Notes under the pieces: generated by a model | What the model was told of the DNA's origin: nothing | What the model saw: the letters and a program-made list of their open reading frames with translations, nothing else | The model's database searches: none | Made by a program: the position numbers and the translations under genes | In this document: positions 1-9,598 of the stretch, one piece after another | Numbering within the stretch: the first letter of the stretch is position 1 | Layout: each line of letters starts with the position of its first letter | Assembly (NCBI GenBank): GCA_947467435.1 | Contig: CANIIA010000011.1 | Location: 1-48,730 of the forward strand | Direction of reading: 5' to 3' | Length of the DNA: 48,730 nt | DNA from: Betaproteobacteria bacterium | GTDB taxonomy: Bacteria; Pseudomonadota; Gammaproteobacteria; Burkholderiales; SG8-39

Positions 1-285
1 TATTTAGACGAACGGGTGTTTCGAATGGCCGCCAAACGTTTTCGTCGCGAAACCGTGGTGCCGGTGTTACTCGACTTGCCTCGCGTGCGCATTGCCAAAG
101 CGCATCAAACCCTCACCATCGGTACGGCAGATGTGGAAGTCGCTGAACATCTTCAACTACCGCTCAATGCACCCGTGGCTGAAGTACGGCGAATTTTTCA
201 CGCACCGGATGGATCCGTGCTGTATCTCGGTGAAGTCACTTATCGTGGCGACTATATTCGCTTTGACATGGATCTCAATCCGTAA
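1..285 (+). CDS. GntR-family transcriptional regulator, C-terminal UTRA domain (5' end outside window)
   Basis: The reading frame is open from base 1 and ends at 285, so only the last 94 residues are present; the N-terminal winged helix lies upstream. The visible part resembles the end of a UTRA (chorismate-lyase-like) ligand-binding domain of HutC/FarR-type GntR regulators: an ExxVFR-like segment, the PVAEVRRIF strand, then a YLGEVTYRGDYIRFDM ending typical of these domains. UTRA domains bind small effector molecules and release the repressor from DNA. The gene sits 9 bases before an enolase-superfamily enzyme on the same strand, so it is probably the local regulator of the sulfatase operon. 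Effector and operator cannot be read from this fragment. Confidence 0.8.
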   Translation, partial: YLDERVFRMAAKRFRRETVVPVLLDLPRVRIAKAHQTLTIGTADVEVAEHLQLPLNAPVAEVRRIFHAPDGSVLYLGEVTYRGDYIRFDMDLNP

Positions 286-294
286 AGGCTGCCC

Positions 295-1419
295 ATGGTG
301 CTATTGATCAAAACCGTTGAGGTGTTCGTTTATCGCTTGCCGATTGATACGCCGGTACAAACTTCGTTCGGCATCATGCACGATCGTCCTGCGGTGTTTG
401 TACGCGTGACCGATCAAGAGGGTATCCAAGGATTTGGAGAAATTTGGTGCAATTTTCCAACCGTTGGTGCCGAGCATCGCGCCCGCTTAGCTTTATCCAT
501 CTTTGCACCCATGCTCGAAGGTGCAACGTTTGCATCACCCGAAGCGGCGTTTTTAACGCTCACTGCAAACTCAGCCGTCCTTGCCATTCAAAGCGCAGAA
601 CCCGGCCCGATCGCGCAATGTATTGCTGGCATCGATACGGCGCTTTGGGATTTACATGCGCGTCGCCTGAAACAACCGTTATGGCGCGTGCTCGGTGGTC
701 ACAGCGACCGCGTACCGGTTTATGCCAGCGGTCTGAACCCCACCCACCCTGAACAACTCGCTGCACAACGGTGGGCCGAAGGGTATCGCGCATTCAAACT
801 AAAAATTGGATTTGGCGCCGATCGTGATGTACGTAACTTAAGCGCACTGCGCGAAGTGATTGGTGCTGCCCCATTGATGGTCGATGCCAATCAGGCATGG
901 GATTTATCGAGCGCCATCACACAGTGCAACGCATTGACTCCATTTGAATTGCGTTGGATCGAAGAACCCTTGCGTGCAGATCGTCCTTGGAGCGAATGGC
1001 AACAGCTTGCCCGCCTTGCGCCTTGTGCATTGGCTGCAGGTGAAAACATCGCCAGTTTTTCAGGCTTTGATCACGCACTCGAGGCACACGCTCTCGGTGT
1101 GGTGCAACCGGATTTAGCTAAATGGGGTGGTTTGACTGGATGTCTGCCGATTGCAAAAAAAATTATCAAGGCGGGTGCGCGGTATTGCCCCCACTATCTT
1201 GGCGCAGGCATTGGCTTAGTGGCTTCAGCCCATTTACTCGCCGCGGTTGGCGGCGATGGTCAGCTCGAAGTCGACGCCAATCCCAATCCATTACGCCAAG
1301 ACCTCTGTGGTCCGATGCGCAACGTCAGTGAAAGTCACGTACAACTGGGCGACGTACCCGGCTTGGGGTTTGATCCCGATTTCAATCAATTTAAGCGCTA
1401 CCGCGTTGCAATTGCATAA
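295..1419 (+). CDS. Mandelate racemase/muconate lactonizing enzyme family protein (enolase superfamily)
   Basis: A 374-residue protein with the full enolase-superfamily layout: an N-terminal capping domain (about 1-125) and a TIM barrel. Visible active-site residues are the KLK pair (K168, K170), metal ligands D197 (VDANQAW), E224 (EEPL) and E250 (GEN), and H300 in a PHYLGAGIGL segment, which fits the mandelate-racemase subgroup using Lys and His as acid/base residues. Members abstract a proton alpha to a carboxylate and many dehydrate sugar acids. Here the substrate is unknown. It lies between a GntR regulator and a Bug binding protein, followed by two sulfatases, so an acid released from a sulfate ester or its derivative is a plausible substrate (inference). 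Confidence 0.88.
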   Translation: MVLLIKTVEVFVYRLPIDTPVQTSFGIMHDRPAVFVRVTDQEGIQGFGEIWCNFPTVGAEHRARLALSIFAPMLEGATFASPEAAFLTLTANSAVLAIQSAEPGPIAQCIAGIDTALWDLHARRLKQPLWRVLGGHSDRVPVYASGLNPTHPEQLAAQRWAEGYRAFKLKIGFGADRDVRNLSALREVIGAAPLMVDANQAWDLSSAITQCNALTPFELRWIEEPLRADRPWSEWQQLARLAPCALAAGENIASFSGFDHALEAHALGVVQPDLAKWGGLTGCLPIAKKIIKAGARYCPHYLGAGIGLVASAHLLAAVGGDGQLEVDANPNPLRQDLCGPMRNVSESHVQLGDVPGLGFDPDFNQFKRYRVAIA

Positions 1420-1429
1420 GGATATTTAA

Positions 1430-2437
1430 ATGCGCGCTCTATTCTGCACACACTCATCACGTCAACGCAGCGGACTGCTGTACGCGATATGCGTTGCGCT
1501 GAGCTGTTTATTTGTACCCATAGCTTTGCTTGCGCAGACGTATCCAACCAAGCCCATTCGCGTCATCGTGCCTTGGCCACCTGGGGGACTAGTGGACACC
1601 GTTGGTCGTGTAGTTGGCGAACGACTGCAATCCAGCCTCGGTCAGCCGTTTCTTGCAGAAAACAAAACCGGGGCCGGTGGCGCAATTGGAGCAGAACAAG
1701 TCGCCAAATCGAGCGCCGATGGTTATACGCTGCTACTCACGACCAGTGCACTCAACATGAATTCAGCACTGCAAGGAAAAAACGCCGCCGAAGTTTTTCG
1801 TGATCTCGAACCCATTGCTTTAGCCACTTGGGTGCCTGCGGTGCTGGTGGTACCCAATAATTTGGGCGTGAATACGGTACAAGAGCTGATTGCGATGGCA
1901 CGCGCCAAGCCGGGCAAATTAACGTTTTCATCTGCGGGCAATGGATCACCTGCGCATCTTTTTGGCGAGATGCTTAAATCAGCCTATAAATTAGACATGG
2001 TGCACGTGCCCTACAAAGGCGGACCGCAAGCCATGACCGATTTAATGGCGGGTCGAGTGGACATGCACTTTGCCAATGCCGCGGTGGCAATTCCACAAAT
2101 TAAAGCGGGCAGCGTACGTGCTTTAGCTGTCACCAGCGCAAAACGCACCAACTTTGCACCCGATGTCCCCACCATGAGCGAAGCCGGTGTGCCTGACTTT
2201 GAAGCGGATCAATGGATCGGTTATTTCGCCACGCGCGGCACACCGACCGCCATCATCGAACAACTATCAACAGAAATCCAAAAGGCATTGGCGATGCCCG
2301 CCGTGCGTAGCAGCTTGGCTCAACATGGCATGACAGTGGCTGACCCCATCAGTTCACGTGAATTTGCCGCCTATTTACGACGCGACCTCACACGTTGGGC
2401 TGGCGTCGTCAAGTCCGCCAACATACGTCCCGATTAA
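1430..2437 (+). CDS. Bug/TctC family tripartite tricarboxylate transporter substrate-binding protein
   Basis: A 335-residue periplasmic binding protein. An N-terminal signal sequence (hydrophobic stretch at about residues 18-34, cleavage probably after the Ala-Gln near 36) precedes the Bug hallmark YPTKPIRVIVPWPPGG, and VPYKGGPQAMTDLMAGRVDM is the usual central motif. A clear Shine-Dalgarno (AAGGAT) precedes the ATG. Bug proteins capture carboxylates for TctA/TctB membrane subunits, which are absent here, as is common for orphan Bug genes. Position between an enolase-family enzyme and two sulfatases suggests it binds a sulfated or acidic catabolic substrate; the ligand cannot be read from sequence. 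Confidence 0.93.
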   Translation: MRALFCTHSSRQRSGLLYAICVALSCLFVPIALLAQTYPTKPIRVIVPWPPGGLVDTVGRVVGERLQSSLGQPFLAENKTGAGGAIGAEQVAKSSADGYTLLLTTSALNMNSALQGKNAAEVFRDLEPIALATWVPAVLVVPNNLGVNTVQELIAMARAKPGKLTFSSAGNGSPAHLFGEMLKSAYKLDMVHVPYKGGPQAMTDLMAGRVDMHFANAAVAIPQIKAGSVRALAVTSAKRTNFAPDVPTMSEAGVPDFEADQWIGYFATRGTPTAIIEQLSTEIQKALAMPAVRSSLAQHGMTVADPISSREFAAYLRRDLTRWAGVVKSANIRPD

Positions 2438-2444
2438 GCAACGC

Positions 2445-3977
2445 ATGCGTACAATTTTTGTGTTGTTTGATTCACTGGTGCGTGATGCGCTGACCTGTTA
2501 TGGGGGCAACACCATTCACACGCCCAACTTTCAGCGCTTTGCAGAACGCGCCGTCACGTTTGATACCCACTACACCGGTAGCTTGCCGTGCATGCCAGCA
2601 CGGCGCGATTTACACACCGGTCGATTAAATTTTTTACATCGCAGCTGGGGGCCACTTGAACCCTTTGATCAATCGTTTTCCGAGTGTCTACGCCAAGCCG
2701 GGGTATACACCCATTTAGTGTCTGATCATTATCACTATTGGGAAGACGGTGGCGCGACGTATCACAATCGCTACTCCTCATGGGAATTCATCCGCGGGCA
2801 AGAGTGGGACAAATGGAAAGCCATGGTCGAACCGCCGCTAGCGCGTTTTTTGGCGATGTACCACCCGATGCAGCATCCCGCCGGCAAAGAAGATGGCCGC
2901 GTGCAAGCGATGGTCAATCGCGCGCACATGCAAGATGAAGCGGATTTCTGTTGTCCGCGGACGTTTGCGGCCGGCTTTGAATTTTTAGATCGCAATCGTG
3001 ACGCCAACAACTGGATGTTGCATCTGGAATGTTTTGATCCACACGAACCGTTTCATGCGCCCGCGCGCTTTCGCGAACACTACCCCAGTGGTTATCAAGG
3101 ACCGATACTTGATTGGCCACGCTACAAACGCAACGAAGAAAGTGCTGAGGAAATCGCCGAGCTACGCGCCAACTACGCTGCACTACTGACCATGTGTGAC
3201 CACTATTTTGGTCAACTGTTGGATTACATGGATCGATACGACCTCTGGAAAGACACTGCGTTAGTTCTCAGCACCGATCATGGATTTTTGTTAGCAGAGC
3301 ACGATTGGTGGGGCAAAAATCGAATGCCGTTTTTTAATGAGATCGCGCACATCCCGTTGTTGATTGCGCATCCGGCCTACGTCGCGCAAGCCGGTCAGCG
3401 TCGACAAGCCCTTACGCAAACCATCGACTTAATGCCTACGCTACTTGATCTGCATGGCGTCAACATTCCCGAGACGGTTGCCGGTCATTCGTTGCTGCCA
3501 CTATTGCAATCGGATCAACCGATCCGTGAAGCTGCGTTGTATGGCATGTTTGGCGCAGGCACCAACATCACCGATGGACGCTATACGTATTTTCGCTATC
3601 CCGAAGACATGACCCGTCAAATGCTCTTTGAATATACGTTGATGCCCATGCATTTAAAAACGCTATTTCATGTGGATGAATTACGTGGCGCACAATTAGT
3701 ACCACCCTTTGGTTTTACGCAAGGCGTCCCTTTACTGAAAGTACCTGCGCGACGCAATAGCAAAGGACAACCGACGGGTCATCAAGGACAAGGTGGCGGC
3801 TACGAAGACACCACCACCGTGCTCTACGACTTACTCACCGACCCGCAGCAACAACAACCATTTCGCGATGCCGTCATCGAAAAACGCTTGTTAGCGCAGA
3901 TGGCAAAACTGATGCAAGCCAATGAAGCCCCCATCGAAGCCTATCAACGCCTCGATTTATCTCACATGCAATCGTAA
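2445..3977 (+). CDS. Sulfatase (alkaline-phosphatase superfamily)
   Basis: A 510-residue sulfatase. I place the start at the ATG at 2445, 7 bases after the Bug gene stop, because the protein there begins directly with the first core strand (MRTIFVLFDSLVRDAL); an upstream in-frame ATG at 2358 would lie inside the Bug gene. The formylglycine site is C49 in CMPARRDLHTGR, the C-x-P-A-R variant of the family motif. A second metal-site segment, STDHGFLLAEHDWWGK, is near residue 280. There is no signal peptide, so it should be cytoplasmic and act after uptake. It is a different subfamily from the following choline-sulfatase-like gene. The substrate is unknown. Activation needs a formylglycine-generating enzyme or an anaerobic sulfatase maturase, neither seen in the window. 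Confidence 0.88.
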   Translation: MRTIFVLFDSLVRDALTCYGGNTIHTPNFQRFAERAVTFDTHYTGSLPCMPARRDLHTGRLNFLHRSWGPLEPFDQSFSECLRQAGVYTHLVSDHYHYWEDGGATYHNRYSSWEFIRGQEWDKWKAMVEPPLARFLAMYHPMQHPAGKEDGRVQAMVNRAHMQDEADFCCPRTFAAGFEFLDRNRDANNWMLHLECFDPHEPFHAPARFREHYPSGYQGPILDWPRYKRNEESAEEIAELRANYAALLTMCDHYFGQLLDYMDRYDLWKDTALVLSTDHGFLLAEHDWWGKNRMPFFNEIAHIPLLIAHPAYVAQAGQRRQALTQTIDLMPTLLDLHGVNIPETVAGHSLLPLLQSDQPIREAALYGMFGAGTNITDGRYTYFRYPEDMTRQMLFEYTLMPMHLKTLFHVDELRGAQLVPPFGFTQGVPLLKVPARRNSKGQPTGHQGQGGGYEDTTTVLYDLLTDPQQQQPFRDAVIEKRLLAQMAKLMQANEAPIEAYQRLDLSHMQS

Positions 3978-4021
3978 ATCTTTGACGATCAGACTCTTAT
4001 AGACAAACCCACCACATTCCT

Positions 4022-5581
4022 ATGTCCTCACGCCAAAACATCCTGTTCATCATGGCCGATCAACTGGCCGCACCAGCGCTTCCTTGTTATGGCAATACGG
4101 TGGCTAAAACACCGCATCTCAATGCGCTTGCTGCACGTGGCACCGTGTTTGAAAGTGCCTATTGCAACTTTCCTATTTGTGCACCCTCACGTGCATCGAT
4201 GATGACGGGTCGGTTACCACACGCCATCGAGGCTTGGGATAACGCCGCCGAGTTTCCTGCGAGTTTACCCACCATGGCGCATTACTTACGCGATGCCGGG
4301 TACCGGACCATCTTGTCCGGAAAAATGCATTTCATCGGCCCCGATCAACTACATGGCTTTGATGAACGTTTAACCACCGACATCTATCCTTCTGATTTTG
4401 CGTGGACACCCGATTGGCTGCAAGGTCCGGAATATCGTCCCACCGGTGTGAGCATGCGCCCCGTGGTGGAATCTGGTTCTTGTGTGCGTAGCCTACAAAT
4501 TGATTACGATGATGAAGTCGAATATCACAGCATTCAACGTTTATACGACTTAGCCCGTGCGCCAGAGCATCAACCGTTTTTCTTGACGGCATCATTCACG
4601 CACCCGCATCCGCCTTTTGTGGCATCTCAAGAACACTGGGATCGCTATTCACCAGATGACATTGACGCCCCTCGGGTGGCGCCCATCCCGCTTGAAGCGC
4701 TGGATGAACACAGCCGCTGGTTGTATTACGCACACGGGCAAAACTTACACACCGTCACCGATGAACATGTGCGCCACGCAAGGCACGCTTACTACGCCAT
4801 GACCAGCTATATGGATGACAAAGTCGGTCGTCTGTTACAGGTGCTCGATGAAACTGGTTTAGCCAACAATACGCTCGTGGTGTTTGGCGTAGATCACGGC
4901 GAAATGCTGGGCGAGCGCGGCATGTGGTACAAGCAAACGTTTTTTGAATGGTCTTCGCGCGTGCCCTTAATCATCGCGCAACCGAATCAACAACAGCCGC
5001 AGCGCGTGACATCGCATGTGTCATTGGTGGATCTTTTGCCCACATTTATGCATGTGGCCAAGGCGGGCGCTCCATTCACTCCCATCGATCCGATTGACGG
5101 AAAAAATCTTTGGCCTCTCATTGATGGTACCGAGCTACCGAATCAACGCGCAGTGATTGCTGAGTACAGTTCTGAAGGCGTGTGTGCTGCCTCGCGGATG
5201 GTGCGCGAAGGCGACTGGAAATACATTTACACGCGCGGTTTGCCGCCGATGTTATTTAATCTTGCCAATGATCCTGACGAATTACACGATCTCGCTGGAC
5301 AAACAGCTTACAAAGACATTGAGGCACAATTAAAACAGCGTGTACTACACCAATGGGATCCAGAAGACATTCACGCGCGCATTCTTCAAAGTCAAAAACG
5401 TCGCCGGTTTCTTGCGCAAGTATCTGCTGGATCAACGGATAGCCCCAATTGGGCGTATCAACCGTTTCAGGATGCCACCAAGCGCTACATCCGCGGCGGT
5501 GGTTCGGCCGGTCCCACCAGTGCCAAAGCACGTGCGCGTTTACCCTATGTCGAAGCGACTCCACCCGATTTACAAAAATAA
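4022..5581 (+). CDS. betC: Choline-sulfatase-like sulfatase
   Basis: A 519-residue sulfatase with the formylglycine motif C53-A-P-S-R and other segments I recognise from bacterial choline sulfatases: NILFIMADQLAAPALPCYGN, YCNFPICAPSRASMMTGR, LSGKMHFIGPDQLHGFDERL, TDIYPSDFAWTPDW and VFGVDHGEMLGERGMWYKQ. The C-terminal 70 residues carry a choline-sulfatase-type tail (QWDPEDIHARILQSQ). BetC hydrolyses choline-O-sulfate to choline and sulfate. No signal peptide, so cytoplasmic. No choline oxidation genes (betA, betB) or choline transporter lie alongside, unlike typical bet clusters, so a different substrate is possible. A 44-base gap separates it from the first sulfatase and I see no strong ribosome site. 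Confidence 0.82.
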   Translation: MSSRQNILFIMADQLAAPALPCYGNTVAKTPHLNALAARGTVFESAYCNFPICAPSRASMMTGRLPHAIEAWDNAAEFPASLPTMAHYLRDAGYRTILSGKMHFIGPDQLHGFDERLTTDIYPSDFAWTPDWLQGPEYRPTGVSMRPVVESGSCVRSLQIDYDDEVEYHSIQRLYDLARAPEHQPFFLTASFTHPHPPFVASQEHWDRYSPDDIDAPRVAPIPLEALDEHSRWLYYAHGQNLHTVTDEHVRHARHAYYAMTSYMDDKVGRLLQVLDETGLANNTLVVFGVDHGEMLGERGMWYKQTFFEWSSRVPLIIAQPNQQQPQRVTSHVSLVDLLPTFMHVAKAGAPFTPIDPIDGKNLWPLIDGTELPNQRAVIAEYSSEGVCAASRMVREGDWKYIYTRGLPPMLFNLANDPDELHDLAGQTAYKDIEAQLKQRVLHQWDPEDIHARILQSQKRRRFLAQVSAGSTDSPNWAYQPFQDATKRYIRGGGSAGPTSAKARARLPYVEATPPDLQK

Positions 5582-5600
5582 ATTCTAGAAAGATTTTTTC

Positions 5601-6584
5601 ATGACGACCAAACGCCCGAAAGTTCTTCTCACGAATCCCACCGTGGCCATCGGTGAAAACATCATGCGCGAGGTCGCTGAGCTGATTTTGGCGCCGAACG
5701 CATCGCCAGACACTTTGCGATCGATGATAGGTGATGCCGATGTGTTGGTGGTTCGCAGCAAATTACCCGACGATTTATTTGAGCGTCCCAATCGCTTACT
5801 CGGTGTGGTGCGTCATGGCGCTGGCGTTGACTTAATCCCGATGGAGTCAGCGACACGCTTAGGCATTCCTGTGGCGAACGTGCCTGGTGTCAACGCACAA
5901 ACCGTGGCAGAACACGTCACCGCGTGCATGCAAATGATTGCGCGCGGCACGCACCGCATGGATGCCACTATCCGCACGCAAGGTTGGGACCGGGCGCGCG
6001 AAATTTCTGATCACAGCATCGAGCTGTGTGGCAAGACGGTCGGTATTGTGGGTGTTGGTGCGATTGGCCAAATTGTGGCCAATATTTGCACGCAAGGCTT
6101 TGGCATGCAGGCACTGGGGTTTCAGCGCAACTTAAACAACTTACCCAAACACGTTCGTGGAGTGGATCTGGAGACCTTGTTTTCACAAAGCGATTTCATT
6201 GTGTTGGCCTGCCCCCTGACCGCGCAAACGAAGGGTTTGGCCAGTCGGGCGCGTATCGCCAGCATGCGTGCACAAGCCTCGATCATTAACGTCGCGCGCG
6301 GCCCTGTCGTGGATGAAGCAGCGTTGGTTGAGGCGCTCAGCGCGCGTCGTATTCGAGGTGCAGCGTTGGACGTGTTTGATCAACAACCGCTACGCAGCGA
6401 TCACCCATTGATGCATCTAGACAACGTGATTCTCACACCGCACCAAGCAGGGCTCACAATCGAGGCCATGGAACGCATGAGTGAAGGCGCTGCAAACGAA
6501 GTGGTCCGTCTGTTGCGCGGTGAGCCACCCAAAAATTTCGTCAATCCTGAAACATGGGATCGACGTGCAGTGCGCATGAATTAA
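5601..6584 (+). CDS. D-isomer-specific 2-hydroxyacid dehydrogenase, NAD-dependent
   Basis: A 327-residue member of the D-2-hydroxyacid dehydrogenase family (phosphoglycerate/hydroxypyruvate-type). The Rossmann motif VGIVGVGAIG is near residue 147, the conserved Arg is R233 (NVARGP) and the catalytic His is H281 (LTPHQAG). The position normally held by the catalytic Glu (xEP in most members) is Gln here: DVFDQQP, Q262, a substitution also known in formate dehydrogenases. It follows the sulfatases by 19 bases and probably oxidises or reduces a hydroxy or keto acid from the same pathway. Its stop overlaps the stop of the convergent ABM gene by three bases (TTAA). Confidence 0.87.
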   Translation: MTTKRPKVLLTNPTVAIGENIMREVAELILAPNASPDTLRSMIGDADVLVVRSKLPDDLFERPNRLLGVVRHGAGVDLIPMESATRLGIPVANVPGVNAQTVAEHVTACMQMIARGTHRMDATIRTQGWDRAREISDHSIELCGKTVGIVGVGAIGQIVANICTQGFGMQALGFQRNLNNLPKHVRGVDLETLFSQSDFIVLACPLTAQTKGLASRARIASMRAQASIINVARGPVVDEAALVEALSARRIRGAALDVFDQQPLRSDHPLMHLDNVILTPHQAGLTIEAMERMSEGAANEVVRLLRGEPPKNFVNPETWDRRAVRMN

Positions 6585-6925
6585 CCGTGCTGCAGACGGC
6601 TATCTGATGGTGCCTGGTCGCGCGTTTGCATGGTGTAATCACGCGTGACTTCGGCAACGCGCAGCCGATAACTGCCAATAATCCCTGCGCGACCTTCTTT
6701 TTGCGCCATGCGATGCAATTCCACATTGCGCCAGCGCGTCACCGCCGCTTCATTTTCCCAAAACTGCAACGACACGTACTTACCTGGCGAGCTGATACTT
6801 TCAAAGCGCTCAATCGAAATAAAGCCCTCGGCTTTGGCTAATTCAGGTTTCAGTAATTCGACTAAATCAAAATAATCGTTCGTTCGGCCCGGGGCAGGCG
6901 TGAATTCAAAAATCACTGCAATCAT
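6581..6925 (-). CDS. Antibiotic biosynthesis monooxygenase (ABM) domain protein
   Basis: A 114-residue protein. The start at 6925 is chosen because an AAGGAG Shine-Dalgarno lies 6 bases upstream; longer in-frame versions would run into pobA. The fold signs are the first strand MIAVIFEFTPAPGR, a helix with DLVELLKPELAKAEGFISIERF, and YVSLQFWENEAAVTRWRN, as in ABM-domain dimeric alpha-beta barrels. Some members are cofactor-free monooxygenases, but many are of unknown function. It follows pobA by 10 bases on the same strand, so it is probably co-transcribed; a role in handling a hydroxylated aromatic or quinone is inference. Confidence 0.8.
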   Translation of the reverse strand: MIAVIFEFTPAPGRTNDYFDLVELLKPELAKAEGFISIERFESISSPGKYVSLQFWENEAAVTRWRNVELHRMAQKEGRAGIIGSYRLRVAEVTRDYTMQTRDQAPSDSRLQHG

Positions 6926-6935
6926 TCGCGCTCCT

Positions 6936-8219
<1,284 letters not shown>

Positions 8220-8220
8220 C

Positions 8221-8307
8221 TATAATAAATGGAGATAGTTTGTACACGAACAACCGCCGTCGAGGCAGGTGATGGGGGCTGTCCTTACTGCGCAAAACTC
8301 GCGCAGT
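8221..8307 (+). promoter_or_regulatory. Leader of the amidohydrolase/molybdenum hydroxylase operon
   Basis: The 197-base divergent gap between pobA and the amidohydrolase holds a perfect TATAAT at 8221-8226 on the plus strand without a clear -35. Just downstream at 8238-8251 is an imperfect palindrome (GTTTGTACACGAAC), suitable as a regulator site. At 8287-8307 a perfect 7-bp inverted repeat (ACTGCGC / GCGCAGT, 7-base loop) sits 28 bases before the ATG and would form a hairpin in the leader RNA. An AAGGAG follows at about 8325. The -10 and hairpin are seen directly; their function is inferred. Confidence 0.4.
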
Positions 8308-8335
8308 CCGATGATCTTCAATGAAGGAGTCGCAG

Positions 8336-9598
8336 ATGAATTATGACCTCTTGTTGCGTGGTGGCCGTGTCATCGATCCAGCAGAAAAACGCGATGGACA
8401 ATTTGATGTCGCCATCAAAGACGGCAAAATCGCCGCCGTTCAGGCCAACATCGTTCCTTCCGCAGCAAAACAAGTGATCGATGTCTCCGGAAAGTTAGTC
8501 TTACCAGGTCTCATTGATACGCATGGTCACATTTTTCAGCACGTCACCGGCCGATTTGGACTGGATGCTGATTTAGCCGGCGTACATTCAGGGGTCACGA
8601 CCATCATTGATCAAGGCGGACCCTCCTGCATGACATTGCCTGCGTTTCGTGAATTTGTTGTCAACGCGAAAAAAAGCAATGTACTGGCGTTTTTATCTGC
8701 CTACCTCGTGGGGGGGATGGAAGGCCACTATTACCCTTCGTTATACAAACCCGATTGTGTCGACGTCGACGCAACCGTGCGCGCGGCCAAAGAAAATCCA
8801 GATATCGTGCGTGGTTTTAAAGCACACGCAGAAATTGGTGGCTTTGCGCGCTGGGGACTCGAAGTGATGAAGCTTTCGGCGCAAATTGGCACACTCGCCG
8901 ATCTACCGCTTTACATTCACTTCGGCCAACTGTGGCCTTTGCCAGAATCCGGCACCAATGGCGTGGACCCGGACAGTATCTTGCCTGATGTGGTCAAGCT
9001 ATTAAGAGCGGGTGACATTTTGTCGCACCCTTTTTCTAAGCACACCGGCAGCTTTGTCAATAAAGACGGCAAGCTGCATCCCATCGTCAAAGAAGCGCTT
9101 GCCAAGGGTCTGAAGGTCGACGTAGGTCATGGATCACATTTTAGTTTTGATAGCGCGCGTCGCGTCGTTGATGCAGGCATCATCCCAGACACGCTCGGTG
9201 CAGACATGCACGGCTACAACACCCGCGTTCCAAAACCACGCGGTACACCTGACTCCCATCCCGATACGGAGCATATGTTTTTTGGCACCACGCGGTTTTC
9301 ATTGGTCTCGGCCATGACCTCGATGCTCGCGATTGGCTTTCAGCTCGAACAAGTTGTCCCAATGGTGACCTCCAATTGCGCAGCAATGGTCGGACTCTCA
9401 GGCACGATCGGCACCCTCAAGCCAGGTGTGGCGGCCGATGTGTCGATACTGAATGACGAGCGTGGCGTTTGGACCCTACAAGATAATGAAGGCCATCAAG
9501 TCAAAGCCGAGCGGATGTTGACTCCTGCATTTTGTGTGCGTAAGGGGGTACGCATTGATGCCGATGCGTCGATCTTGCCGCAGGCGCAAGCGGCATGA
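8336..9598 (+). CDS. Amidohydrolase family protein (dihydroorotase/deacetylase-like metallohydrolase)
   Basis: A 420-residue metal-dependent hydrolase. The start at 8336 is preferred over an in-frame ATG at 8321 because AAGGAG lies 6 bases before it. The N-terminal beta-sandwich is followed by the DTHGH metal motif (about residue 63-67), a central Lys in GFKAHAEIGG that could be the carbamylated bridging lysine, a later LSHPFSKHTG histidine, and a TLGADMHGYN aspartate segment; the C-terminus returns to the sandwich (LKPGVAADVSIL). The family hydrolyses cyclic amides, N-acyl bonds or related C-N bonds. Its stop overlaps the start of the molybdenum hydroxylase large subunit (ATGA), so the two are co-translated and probably act in one pathway, for example opening a ring after hydroxylation (inference). 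Confidence 0.85.
   Translation: MNYDLLLRGGRVIDPAEKRDGQFDVAIKDGKIAAVQANIVPSAAKQVIDVSGKLVLPGLIDTHGHIFQHVTGRFGLDADLAGVHSGVTTIIDQGGPSCMTLPAFREFVVNAKKSNVLAFLSAYLVGGMEGHYYPSLYKPDCVDVDATVRAAKENPDIVRGFKAHAEIGGFARWGLEVMKLSAQIGTLADLPLYIHFGQLWPLPESGTNGVDPDSILPDVVKLLRAGDILSHPFSKHTGSFVNKDGKLHPIVKEALAKGLKVDVGHGSHFSFDSARRVVDAGIIPDTLGADMHGYNTRVPKPRGTPDSHPDTEHMFFGTTRFSLVSAMTSMLAIGFQLEQVVPMVTSNCAAMVGLSGTIGTLKPGVAADVSILNDERGVWTLQDNEGHQVKAERMLTPAFCVRKGVRIDADASILPQAQAA

Noticed and set aside
8221..8335. Known riboswitch in the amidohydrolase leader
   Set aside because: One hairpin alone does not match a riboswitch consensus that I can verify by eye, so I report only a leader with a hairpin.
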